In this document: one piece after another, positions 42,409 to 50,008 of the stretch | Layout: each line of letters starts with the position of its first letter | Position numbering within the stretch: the first letter of the stretch is position 1 | Program-made: the position numbers and the translations under genes | Notes under the pieces: generated by a model | What the model was told of the DNA's origin: nothing | The model's database searches: none | The model's input: only the letters and a program-made list of their open reading frames with translations | NCBI RefSeq assembly: GCF_002419815.1 | Contig: NZ_DIGV01000043.1 | Coordinates: 71,506 to 121,513 of the forward strand | DNA: 50,008 nt | Direction: 5' to 3' | Origin: Brevundimonas sp. UBA5713 | GTDB taxonomy: Bacteria > Pseudomonadota > Alphaproteobacteria > Caulobacterales > Caulobacteraceae

Positions 42409-44045
42409 TGGTCGCCATGGATACGCAAGAGACTTCGCCGAACTGGGCCTTTGCCGGGCTGTGGGAGTCGATTGCAGCCCACCTGCCGGATGAGCCCGCG
42501 GCCATCTGGCAGGACCGGACGCTGAGCTGGGGGGAGTTTGACCGGCAGGCCAATGCCTTGGCACGCGCCTTGATCCAAGCCGGACTGGGGCACCAGTCAA
42601 AGGTTGGCCTGTATTGCCAGAACCGACCTGAATATCTGGTAGGTCTGTATGCCTGCTTCAAAGCCGGACTGGTGCCGTTCAACGTCAACTATCGCTATGG
42701 CCCGACCGAAGTCGGCTATCTGCTGAATGACGGTGACGCCGAGGCCGTGCTGTTTGAAACGGCGTTTGCGGGCGTCGTCAGCGAGGTTCGCCACTCGAAC
42801 CCAGGCGTGCGCCTGTGGGTCGAGATCGGCGGCTCGGCCAGTGATCCGGCCTCTTTTGAAGCGGTGGTTTCAGGCGATGGAGCCAAGGCGCGCGGGCCGG
42901 TCAATCCGCGCGGCGACGACATTCTGATCCTCTACACCGGCGGTACCACGGGCATGCCCAAGGGCGTGATGTGGCGTCAGGAAGATCTGATCGGGCGCGG
43001 TGGCTATGTGGCCAATGCAGCGCTGGGGCTGGACCCACTGTCATCGCCAGCCATGGCAGGGCCGAGGGCGGCGCGGGTGCCTATCCGGCCACGCTCCTAT
43101 ATCGCGTGCCCGCTCATGCACGGTACCGGCCTGATCGCCGCGCTCAGTGCACTGAATTTCGGTGGCTGCATCATCCTGCCACCTACCGGCAAGTTCGATC
43201 CGGCGACCATCTGGTCCGAGATCGAGCGCCACAAGGCCACGCGCCTGACCATTGTAGGCGAACCTTTCGCCCAGCCGCTTTTGGCGGCGCTGGATGCTGA
43301 ACCGGAGCGCTGGGACCTGTCCAGTTTGCGTTTCCTTGGATCGTCCGGTGCCATGTGGTCGGCGGAAAACAAGCAGGGCTTGTTGAAGCACCTGCCTGAG
43401 GCCTCGCTGGCGGACAGTTTCTCGTCGTCCGAGGCCGTGGGTATGGGCTCATCCGTCACGGTGGCCGGTGGTGTGAAAGAGACCGCTTCTTTCAGCCTCG
43501 GGGCCGATTGTGCGGTGTTTGACGAGGACAACCGCCGCGTCGAACCGGGTTCGGGCGTGCGCGGGCGGGTGGCCATCGGCGGACATATCCCGCTGGGCTA
43601 CTACAAGGACCCTGACAAAACCGCCTCGGCATTTCCGATCATCGAGGGCAAGCGCTGGTCCATGCCGGGTGACTGGGCCGAGGTGAATGCCGATGGCACG
43701 CTGCATCTGCTGGGCCGCGGCTCTCAATGCATCAATACCGGCGGCGAGAAAGTCTTCCCCGAAGAGGTGGAAGAAGCCTTGAAACGCCATCCTGCCGTGC
43801 GCGACGCCGCCGTGGCTGGCGCACCTGATCCGCGCTTTGGAGAGCGGGTTTGTGCGGTCGTGGACGCCACACAAGCGGTCAGCGAGGCTGATCTGATTGC
43901 CCACGTAAAGAGCCAGTTGGCGGCCTACAAGGCTCCGCGTCACATACTGTTTGTCGATGAAGTGCCGCGCGGACCGAACGGCAAGATGGATTATCGGACC
44001 GTCAAGTCGTGGGTGCTGGACGCTCTGCAAGAGATGGCATCATGA
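42405..44045 (+). CDS. Acyl-CoA synthetase, FadD17/FadD19-like
   Basis: The 546-residue ANL enzyme has the AMP loop ILYTGGTTGMPKGVMWRQEDL at about 174-194. The MWRQ ending is characteristic of the actinobacterial steroid side-chain CoA ligases. It also has SSEAVGMGSSVT, the hinge RGSQCINTGGEKVFPEEVEEAL and the catalytic Lys in GPNGKMDYRTVK. It overlaps the MFS carrier upstream and the Ltp2-like gene downstream by 4 bases each, so one translational chain links uptake, activation and cleavage. A bulky carboxylate substrate is inferred. Confidence 0.9.
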   Translation: MMVAMDTQETSPNWAFAGLWESIAAHLPDEPAAIWQDRTLSWGEFDRQANALARALIQAGLGHQSKVGLYCQNRPEYLVGLYACFKAGLVPFNVNYRYGPTEVGYLLNDGDAEAVLFETAFAGVVSEVRHSNPGVRLWVEIGGSASDPASFEAVVSGDGAKARGPVNPRGDDILILYTGGTTGMPKGVMWRQEDLIGRGGYVANAALGLDPLSSPAMAGPRAARVPIRPRSYIACPLMHGTGLIAALSALNFGGCIILPPTGKFDPATIWSEIERHKATRLTIVGEPFAQPLLAALDAEPERWDLSSLRFLGSSGAMWSAENKQGLLKHLPEASLADSFSSSEAVGMGSSVTVAGGVKETASFSLGADCAVFDEDNRRVEPGSGVRGRVAIGGHIPLGYYKDPDKTASAFPIIEGKRWSMPGDWAEVNADGTLHLLGRGSQCINTGGEKVFPEEVEEALKRHPAVRDAAVAGAPDPRFGERVCAVVDATQAVSEADLIAHVKSQLAAYKAPRHILFVDEVPRGPNGKMDYRTVKSWVLDALQEMAS

Positions 44046-45202
44046 GCCTGCGCAACCAAGCCTTCATTGCGGGCGCGTGGGAGCATCCGTCGCGGCTGGC
44101 GACCGACATTTCCACGGCCATGCTGCACGCACAGTGCGCTGCGGGGGCCTTGGCCGACGCGGGTCTGACTCTGGCGGACGTGGACGGCTATTTCTGTGCC
44201 GGCGACGCGCCCGGCATGGGCGGCTTTTCCATGGTCGAGTATCTGGGGCTGCGGGTAAAATATCTGGACAGCACCGAGACCGGAGGCTGTTCCTATATCC
44301 AGCTGCTGGGCCATGCGGCGCGCGCTATTGCCGATGGACGGTGCAGTGTGGCGCTGATCACCATGGCGGGGCGTCCGCGCTCCGAGCAGATGCAGCGTCC
44401 GCGCTCCAACATGCCGGAGATGCCCTTCGAAGCGTCTCTGGCGGTGGTGAACCCGCTCAGCTACGGCATGTGCGCCGCGCGCCATATGTACGAGCACGGC
44501 ACGACGTCAGAGCAGTTGGCGTGGATCAAGGTCGCCGCGTCCCATCACGCCCAGCACAACCCGAACGCCATGCTGCGGCAGGTGGTGACGGTCGAGGATG
44601 TTGTGTCGTCACCAATGATCGCCGATCCGCTGCATAGGCTGGATTGCTGCGTTGTGTCGGACGGGGGAGGAGCCTTGGTCGTCGTCTCTCCAGAGATCGC
44701 CCGCACCCTGTCGCGCCCGATGATCACGGTCCGCGGCGCAGGCGAGGCGCTGAAAGCCCAGCGCGGCGGCAAGGATCTCGACCTGACCACATCGGCGGCG
44801 GCCATTTCCGGTCCGCTGGCGTTTGAAGAGGCGGGCGTGCGTCCCTCCGATATCAAATACGCCTCCGTCTATGACAGCTTCACCATTACGGTGTTGATGC
44901 AGCTGGAAGACCTCGGTTTTTGCGAGAAAGGGCAGGGCGGACGCTTTGTCGCCGATGGCAATCTGATCTCGGGCGTCGGCAAGCTGCCGTTCAACACAGA
45001 TGGCGGCGGTTTGTGCAGCAATCACCCCAGCAATCGCGGAGGCATGACCAAGGTCATCGAGGCGGTTCGCCAACTGCGCGGCGAGGCCCATCCGGCGGTG
45101 CAGGTTCCCGACTGTGATCTGGCGGTCGCGACAGGTATCGGCTGGTCACTGGGCGTGCGTCATGCCGCAGCCACTGTCGTTCTGGAGCGTACCGATGGCT
45201 GA
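44042..45202 (+). CDS. Thiolase-fold protein, Ltp2/SCP2-like retro-aldolase candidate
   Basis: The 386-residue protein belongs to the non-decarboxylating SCP2/Ltp2 branch of thiolases. The usual Cys-centred active loop is replaced by DSTETGGCSYIQLLGHAA. The C-terminal part has ASVYDSFTITVLMQLEDLGFC and NTDGGGLCSNHPSNRGGM, matching the tyrosine and HP regions used by Ltp2 aldolases. In actinobacteria Ltp2 with a DUF35 partner splits the C22 beta-hydroxyacyl-CoA side chain of sterols; here a DUF35 gene overlaps by 8 bases, which supports that type of reaction. The start MSLRNQAF overlaps the preceding stop. Confidence 0.85.
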   Translation: MSLRNQAFIAGAWEHPSRLATDISTAMLHAQCAAGALADAGLTLADVDGYFCAGDAPGMGGFSMVEYLGLRVKYLDSTETGGCSYIQLLGHAARAIADGRCSVALITMAGRPRSEQMQRPRSNMPEMPFEASLAVVNPLSYGMCAARHMYEHGTTSEQLAWIKVAASHHAQHNPNAMLRQVVTVEDVVSSPMIADPLHRLDCCVVSDGGGALVVVSPEIARTLSRPMITVRGAGEALKAQRGGKDLDLTTSAAAISGPLAFEEAGVRPSDIKYASVYDSFTITVLMQLEDLGFCEKGQGGRFVADGNLISGVGKLPFNTDGGGLCSNHPSNRGGMTKVIEAVRQLRGEAHPAVQVPDCDLAVATGIGWSLGVRHAAATVVLERTDG

Positions 45203-45599
45203 TCAGAACCCCCGTCCTGCCCCTGATTTCTGGCCCGAACTTGCCCCTGTGCGCGAGTCTTGGCGTGAAGGTGCGCTGACCATTGGCCGCTGTACGAAAT
45301 GCCATGAGCCGCATGCGTGGCCGCGCGCCCTGTGCCCCTTCTGCTTGGCCCCTGCCGCGTTCGAACGCGCCAGTGGCGAGGGTGCAATCTACAGCTTCTC
45401 GGTCATGCGCCGCGGCCCGCAGGCCTCTGTCATCGCCTATGTGACCCTTCGCGAAGGGCCAAGTGTCATGGCGCGCATTCACACCGACAATCCGGATGCG
45501 CTGACCATCGGCCAGCCCGTCCGCTTCAGTCCCCATACCGGTGAGGGCGACGATCTGGCCCCTCGCTTCATTCCCATTTCAACAACGGAGAGCCGCTGA
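45195..45599 (+). CDS. Zn-ribbon/OB-fold DUF35 protein, partner of the Ltp2-like enzyme
   Basis: The 134-residue protein has an N-terminal helix, then a rubredoxin-like zinc ribbon with four cysteines at about 34-51 (CTKCHEPHAWPRALCPFC). A C-terminal OB-fold follows (IYSFSVMRRGPQASVIAYVTL through GQPVRFSPH). DUF35 proteins bind thiolase-fold or hydratase partners and gate acyl-CoA entry. Starting inside the end of the Ltp2-like gene (8-base overlap) points to a fixed complex. The stop shares one base with the next dehydrogenase start (TGATG). Confidence 0.9.
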   Translation: MADQNPRPAPDFWPELAPVRESWREGALTIGRCTKCHEPHAWPRALCPFCLAPAAFERASGEGAIYSFSVMRRGPQASVIAYVTLREGPSVMARIHTDNPDALTIGQPVRFSPHTGEGDDLAPRFIPISTTESR

Positions 45600-46807
45600 T
45601 GAGCGCCCAACCGCTTGAACTTGATGCCAAGGAGGCCTTCCGTCAGGAGGCCCGTGCTTGGCTGACCGAAAACTTCCCTGCGGGCCTACGCGGCAAGGAA
45701 AACGCCTTTGCCGCCATTGAAGGCGGCGCGGCGGAAAACGAAGACGCCAAGGCTTGGAAAAAGGCCATGGGCGAGAAGGGCTGGGGCACGCCGACTTGGC
45801 CGACCCAGTATGGCGGCGGGGGTCTGACGCCCGCGCAGGCCCGCATCCTCAACGAGGAAATGGGGAGGATCGGGGCGTGGAACCCGATTGGCGGCATGGG
45901 CGTGATGATGTTCGGCCCGACCCTGCTGGAATATGGAACCGAAGAACAGAAGCAGCGCCACATCCCGCCCATCGTGCGCGGCGAAATCCGCTGGTGTCAG
46001 GGCTATTCCGAACCGGGCGCGGGCTCCGATCTCGCCTCGCTGCAAACCCGCTGCGAGGACAAGGGCGACCACTATCTGATCAATGGTCAAAAGACCTGGA
46101 CCTCGGGTGGTCAGTGGGCCGACTGGTGCTTTGCGCTGGTGCGTACCGACACCTCGAACAAACACGAGGGCATCAGCTTCATCCTCATCGACATGAAGAC
46201 GCCGGGCGTCGAGGTGAAGCCGATTCGTATGATCTCGGGCACTTCGCCCTTCTGCGAAACCTTCTTCACGGATGTGAAGGTCCCGAAGGAGAATCTGGTC
46301 GGCAAGCTGAACCACGGCTGGACCATCGGCAAACGCCTGCTGCAACACGAGCGGCAGAGCCTGTCGGGTGGTGGCGGTTCCGCTGGACGCGGCTTCACTC
46401 GCCCGCTGTCGCATCTGGCCACCGAATATGTCGGTACCGACGAGCAGGGCCGTCTGGCTGACCTTGATCTGCGCAACCGCTTGATCCGCCACGATATGGA
46501 ATCCCGCGCCTTTGCCCTGACCCTGCGTCGCACAGCGCTGGAGGCCAAGGGCGGGCAGGGACCGTCTGCGGCCACGTCCATCCTCAAAAACGTCGGGGCC
46601 AAGATGACCCAGGATCGGGCGGAATTGACGCTCGAAATCATGGGCATGAAGGGTCTGGGTTGGGAAGGCGAAGGCTTCACCGAGGCCGAGCTGCAAGCCA
46701 CCCGCACCTGGCTGTGGGGCAAGGCTGTCTCGATCTATGGCGGCTCGACCGAAATCCAGAAGAACGTCATCGCCAAGCGCATCCTTGGCCTGTTGGACCA
46801 TCAGTAA
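45599..46807 (+). CDS. Acyl-CoA dehydrogenase, large (alpha-like) subunit type, second copy
   Basis: The 402-residue protein repeats the blocks of the enzyme at 26677-27867: GWGTPTWPTQYGGGGL, RWCQGYSEPGAGSDLASL, NGQKTWTSGGQWADW, TSPFCETFFTDVKVPKENL and a C-terminal YGGSTEIQKNVIAKRIL. By eye more than half the residues match that copy, so the two are paralogues. It sits with a small-subunit dehydrogenase 17 bases downstream, as in FadE28/FadE29-type heterotetramers. Neighbouring Ltp2-like and DUF35 genes suggest it desaturates a short side chain on a bulky CoA ester. Confidence 0.92.
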   Translation: MSAQPLELDAKEAFRQEARAWLTENFPAGLRGKENAFAAIEGGAAENEDAKAWKKAMGEKGWGTPTWPTQYGGGGLTPAQARILNEEMGRIGAWNPIGGMGVMMFGPTLLEYGTEEQKQRHIPPIVRGEIRWCQGYSEPGAGSDLASLQTRCEDKGDHYLINGQKTWTSGGQWADWCFALVRTDTSNKHEGISFILIDMKTPGVEVKPIRMISGTSPFCETFFTDVKVPKENLVGKLNHGWTIGKRLLQHERQSLSGGGGSAGRGFTRPLSHLATEYVGTDEQGRLADLDLRNRLIRHDMESRAFALTLRRTALEAKGGQGPSAATSILKNVGAKMTQDRAELTLEIMGMKGLGWEGEGFTEAELQATRTWLWGKAVSIYGGSTEIQKNVIAKRILGLLDHQ

Positions 46808-46824
46808 GCGAAGAGGGGCCGAAC

Positions 46825-47931
46825 ATGGCTGTATTGAACGACGAACAAACCATGCTGCGCGATATGGCGCGCGATTGGGCACGTGATGAGTCTCCGGTCA
46901 CCGCTTTTCGCAAGATGCGTGACAGCCGCCCTGCCGAAGGCTTTGATCCGGCGGCGTGGGCACAGGTGGCCGAGATGGGCTGGGCAGGGGTCATTATTCC
47001 TGAATCCCACGGCGGCTCTGAATTTGGCTTCCTAAGCCTCGGGCTGGTGATCGAGGAGCTGGGCAAGACGCTGGCAGCGACCCCGTTGGTCGCTAATGCC
47101 ATGGCTGCCAGTGCACTAATCCTCGGCGGCGATGAGGGGCAGCAAGGCGAATGGCTGCCTAAGCTGGCAGACGGTTCCTGCGTCGGTACTGTGGCCGTGG
47201 ACGAAGGCCCGCGTCACAACCCCACCAAGATCGAGGCCCGCGCCGACAAAGACGGCGACGGCTACAAGATCACCGGTACCAAGGCCTTTGTGGCCGAGGG
47301 CGATAGCGCTGGCCTGTTTGTAGTCGCGGCCAACAGCGACGAGGGCGTTCAGCTGTTCCTCGTGGCCGGCGATGATGCAGGTGTCAGCCGTTCCAAGCGC
47401 CTGATGGCGGACTCGCGTAGCCATGCCGAGATTCGCTTTGAAGGTGCGAAAGCCATGCGTCTGGGCGGCAAGCTATCGGGCGAGGCCTTGCTGGAAGCGG
47501 TACTGGATCGCGGACGTATCCTGCTATCGGCCGAGATGCTGGGCATGTCGATCGGCGCGTTCGAAACGACACTGGAATATATGAAAGTCCGCGTTCAGTT
47601 CGGCCAAACCATCGGCAGCTTCCAGGCCTTGCAACACCGCGCGGCGGAACTGTTCACGCAGATCGAACTGGCCCGCTCTGCGGTCGAGGGCGCGCTGGAA
47701 TCCGTCGATGCCAACCGCGTTGACGTGGACCAGATGGCCTCTCTGGCCAAGGCCGTTGCCAGTGACACCGTCCACTGGATGAGCCGCGAGATGATCCAGC
47801 TTCATGGCGGCATCGGCATGACCGACGAACACGATGCGGGCTTCTATATCAAGCGCGCGCGTGTGCTGGAAAACGAACTGGGCAACGGTGCCTTCCATCG
47901 TGAGCGGTTCGCCCGACTGAACGGCTATTAA
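46825..47931 (+). CDS. Acyl-CoA dehydrogenase, small (beta-like) subunit type, second copy
   Basis: The 368-residue protein is the paralogue of the one at 25554-26666: both share VAVDEGPRH-like and IGSFQALQHRAAELFTQIE blocks and QLHGGIGMTDEHDAGFYIKRARVLE. GAGGGGCC lies upstream of the ATG at 46825; the longer frame from 46660 overlaps the alpha-like gene and is rejected. It is expected to form the second half of a heteromeric enzyme with the preceding gene. Catalytic base and FAD contacts may be split between subunits. Confidence 0.92.
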   Translation: MAVLNDEQTMLRDMARDWARDESPVTAFRKMRDSRPAEGFDPAAWAQVAEMGWAGVIIPESHGGSEFGFLSLGLVIEELGKTLAATPLVANAMAASALILGGDEGQQGEWLPKLADGSCVGTVAVDEGPRHNPTKIEARADKDGDGYKITGTKAFVAEGDSAGLFVVAANSDEGVQLFLVAGDDAGVSRSKRLMADSRSHAEIRFEGAKAMRLGGKLSGEALLEAVLDRGRILLSAEMLGMSIGAFETTLEYMKVRVQFGQTIGSFQALQHRAAELFTQIELARSAVEGALESVDANRVDVDQMASLAKAVASDTVHWMSREMIQLHGGIGMTDEHDAGFYIKRARVLENELGNGAFHRERFARLNGY

Positions 47932-49266
47932 ATGAGCGCTCAAGTCGAAGAGGCGGGCGCTTTGGCTCCTGTCACCGTGGCCGAGGACAGTTACACCTCG
48001 GCCACGCGTGAGGAGAGCTATGACCGTTTCGTGCGTGATAATTTCCGGCGGAACTATACCGCCAACTATGTCCACGGCATGTTGGGCATGACGGGGTTCC
48101 GGTTGCTTTATGCGCCAACCTTGCTGCCTGCCTATCTGCATATGATTACCGGCTCTGCCGCGCTTGTGGGGGCAGGGCAAGCCCTGCTTCAGATCGGGGC
48201 CATTGTGTCCCCGATTGTGGGCGCGTCGAGGATTGAAAAACTACACCGCGTCATGCCAACGGCTGTGCGCGTCGGTGGTTTGATGCGGGTGCAGATTTTG
48301 GGGTTGGCGGTCTCGGCATGGCTGCTGACTGGCATGCCTTTGCTGGCTGCGACGTTCGGCTTCTTGTTCTTGCTGGGCGTGTTTACCGGCTCACAGCGCG
48401 TGATCTTTCAGGCGCTGATGTCCAAGGTCATTCCCATTGAACAGCGCGGTCGCCTTCAAGCGTGGCGCAACTTTACAGGTGGGGTGATCGCGGCGGGCCT
48501 GTCCTATGTGGCGGGCGTCTGGTTCATCGGGCACGAGGTGCTGGGTAATGGCTATGCCACCACCTTCATGCTGGCCTTCATTCTGACGGCTATCGGCCTA
48601 TGGGTGCTCCAGCGGCTGCTCGTGGAACCAGAAGCCCTGACAGTGGTGCCGTCGATCCCGTTCCGGCAGCGGCTAGGTCAGTTTCCGGCCCTGCTGGCGG
48701 ATCGTAGCTATCGCAACTTCCTCATCGCCCAAGTCCTGACGATCGCGGCGCGTGCGGCCTCTCCGTTCTATGTGCTTTACATCGGGCGGACCATTCCGCT
48801 GGACGGCAAGGTGATCGGCCTGCTGTCGCTGGCATTTTTGGGGGCCGATACGGTCACCAACCTGATATGGGGGGCGATGGGCGACAAGACCGGTTTTCGC
48901 AGGGTGTTCATCCTGTCGTCAGTCGTCTGGATCGGCGGCGTCGTGTTGCTGATGATGGCCGAAACCCTGCCGATGGTCGTCGTGGCCTATCTCATGTTTG
49001 GCGCGGCCATGTCCGGCTATCTGATGGCCAGCACAACCATCGTGCTGGAGTTCGGCGAGCGGCAGGACATCCCTATGCGCTTGGCCCTTTCCACCACAGC
49101 CGAAGGGTTGGTCTCGACCGTGGGCCTGCTGTCTGCCGGCCTGATTGCCGCGGTGTTTGGCTATGGATCCTTGCTGTGGCTGGCACTGGCGACGTTGACG
49201 GCAGGGCTGTTGGTCATGGTCTTTGCCGTGCGCGATCCTCGCTTCGTTCGATCAACTTCAGTGTGA
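47932..49266 (+). CDS. MFS transporter (permease)
   Basis: A 444-residue membrane protein with about 12 hydrophobic helices. A soluble N-terminus of about 40 residues contains REESYDRFVRDNFRRNYTANYVHGMLGMTGFRLLYAPTLLP before helix 1. MFS-like charged loops follow (IPIEQRGRLQAWRNFTGG after helix 5; GDKTGFRRVF after helix 8). The ATG comes directly after the TAA of the dehydrogenase gene. No substrate family was recognised. The operon position suggests uptake or export of a pathway acid. Confidence 0.85.
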   Translation: MSAQVEEAGALAPVTVAEDSYTSATREESYDRFVRDNFRRNYTANYVHGMLGMTGFRLLYAPTLLPAYLHMITGSAALVGAGQALLQIGAIVSPIVGASRIEKLHRVMPTAVRVGGLMRVQILGLAVSAWLLTGMPLLAATFGFLFLLGVFTGSQRVIFQALMSKVIPIEQRGRLQAWRNFTGGVIAAGLSYVAGVWFIGHEVLGNGYATTFMLAFILTAIGLWVLQRLLVEPEALTVVPSIPFRQRLGQFPALLADRSYRNFLIAQVLTIAARAASPFYVLYIGRTIPLDGKVIGLLSLAFLGADTVTNLIWGAMGDKTGFRRVFILSSVVWIGGVVLLMMAETLPMVVVAYLMFGAAMSGYLMASTTIVLEFGERQDIPMRLALSTTAEGLVSTVGLLSAGLIAAVFGYGSLLWLALATLTAGLLVMVFAVRDPRFVRSTSV

Positions 49267-49278
49267 CCGGATACCTTA

Positions 49279-49689
49279 ATGCAGCACTCTGACATGCACC
49301 TTGATACGGGAGCGCAAGCCCACGTGCCGCGAACGACCGTCCGCGGCACCGTGCGTATCACCGAAATGGCCCGCCAGCTGAACGTCACGCCGCGTGCCCT
49401 GCGTTATTACGAGGACATCGGTTTGATCGCTGTCGACAGAACACGCGGCGGCGTGCGCTTGTATGGCCCCGAGGCTCGCGAACAACTCAAGCTCATCGTC
49501 GCCCTGCGCCGTGCCAACATCCCGCTGGACCGCGTCAAAGACGCGCTGGACGCAAGCGCACAGGTTCATCGCGACATGCTGCTCGAGCGCTTGGCCACCC
49601 TCGATGCAGAGCGCGAAACGCTGCTGGAATCGCTAAGTCGACTGGGTGGTGACGCAGTCTCCGGTAGCCGGCCGGTGCTGACAGTCTAA
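49279..49689 (+). CDS. MerR-family transcriptional regulator
   Basis: The 136-residue protein has the MerR winged helix at about 25-93: RITEMARQLNVTPRALRYYEDIGLIAVDRTRGGVRLYGPEAREQLKLI. A dimerising coiled coil follows (about 95-130, HRDMLLERLATLDAERETLLESL). No metal-binding cysteines are present, so a metal sensor is unlikely. MerR proteins of this size often control acyl-CoA or branched-chain catabolism (LiuR-like) in proteobacteria. It follows the MFS gene by 12 bases and closes the plus-strand operon, so it probably regulates it. Confidence 0.88.
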   Translation: MQHSDMHLDTGAQAHVPRTTVRGTVRITEMARQLNVTPRALRYYEDIGLIAVDRTRGGVRLYGPEAREQLKLIVALRRANIPLDRVKDALDASAQVHRDMLLERLATLDAERETLLESLSRLGGDAVSGSRPVLTV

Positions 49690-49729
49690 CGCTAAAAAGT
49701 CTCCACTTGGGGTAAAGAGGGAGGTTTTT

Positions 49730-50002
49730 ATGTCTGGCTTATCGTTCAAGCGTCATCGGTTTTCGGGGTCGGTCATCTGTCAGGCGGTACGCTGGTATTT
49801 TCGCTTCACACTGAGCCTCCGCGACGTTGAAGAGTTGATGGCGGAACGCGGGGTTGAGGTCAGCCGTGAAGCCATCCGATGCTGGGTGAACAAGTTTGGT
49901 CCGCTGATTGCTGCAAACATCCGCCGAAATCGCGATCGTCCGACGGGGCGATGGCATTTGGACGAGGCAGTTGTCAGGATACGTGGTGACGTGACCCCCT
50001 GA
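49730..50002 (+). pseudogene. Truncated IS6-family transposase
   Basis: The 90-codon frame matches the N-terminal part of IS6-type transposases: FKRHRFSGSVICQAVRWYFRFTLSLRDVEELMAERGVEVSREAIRCWV (helix-turn-helix) and RPTGRWHLDEAVVRI with the first catalytic Asp. Intact family members are about 230-240 residues; here similarity stops after about residue 85, and a stop comes 3-5 codons later. The catalytic core with the second Asp and the Glu is therefore missing, within this window at least. Only 40 bases separate it from the MerR gene and no IS6 left terminal repeat is visible there. A second insertion near 49985 could explain the break. Confidence 0.75.
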
Positions 50003-50008
50003 AACTCC

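Overview
The window reads as chromosomal DNA of a high-GC alphaproteobacterium, most likely of the Caulobacterales (Caulobacter/Brevundimonas-like). This rests on the ppiD-trpE-trpG-trpD-trpC and tpiA-secG-pyrG gene orders, the alphaproteobacterial ECF/ChrR module, the large TonB-dependent receptor and the hairpin-rich intergenic repeats. No rRNA, tRNA or CRISPR array was found.

Region 1 (1-9.6 kb) is housekeeping. On the minus strand, ppiD, trpE, trpG, trpD and trpC form a tightly packed tryptophan cluster that starts with a periplasmic folding factor. On the plus strand, tpiA, secG and pyrG follow, with a strong terminator after secG. Region 2 (9.6-16.3 kb) holds a 43-codon membrane microprotein candidate with two hairpins, then an ECF sigma factor/ChrR-like anti-sigma module. 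Around it lie DUF2177, DUF1295, a flavin amine-oxidase-like protein, DUF1365 and a cyclopropane-fatty-acid-synthase-like methyltransferase. In related bacteria this set is linked to singlet-oxygen response and membrane lipid modification. A TGATCC-N18-TAGTAG promoter stands in front of the sigma gene. The anti-sigma factor keeps its cupin metal site but has lost the usual N-terminal zinc cysteines.

Region 3 (16.5-24.6 kb) has a secreted S10 carboxypeptidase, a small basic protein and a complete histidine utilisation locus (hutU-hutH diverging from hutC-hutG-hutI) with a perfect palindromic HutC-type operator. Region 4 (24.6-49.7 kb) is a 25 kb acyl-CoA catabolic island: two thioesterases, five acyl-CoA dehydrogenases (including two paralogous large/small pairs), a FadB/J-type bifunctional protein, two acyl-CoA ligases, an SDR, a thiolase, an Ltp2-like thiolase-fold protein with its DUF35 partner, two MFS carriers, a TonB-dependent receptor, a tandem TetR regulator and a MerR regulator. 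The set suggests uptake and beta-oxidation/retro-aldol shortening of a branched or polycyclic acyl substrate such as a steroid or isoprenoid side chain. No ring-cleavage genes are present, so the substrate is open. The window ends in a truncated IS6-type transposase.
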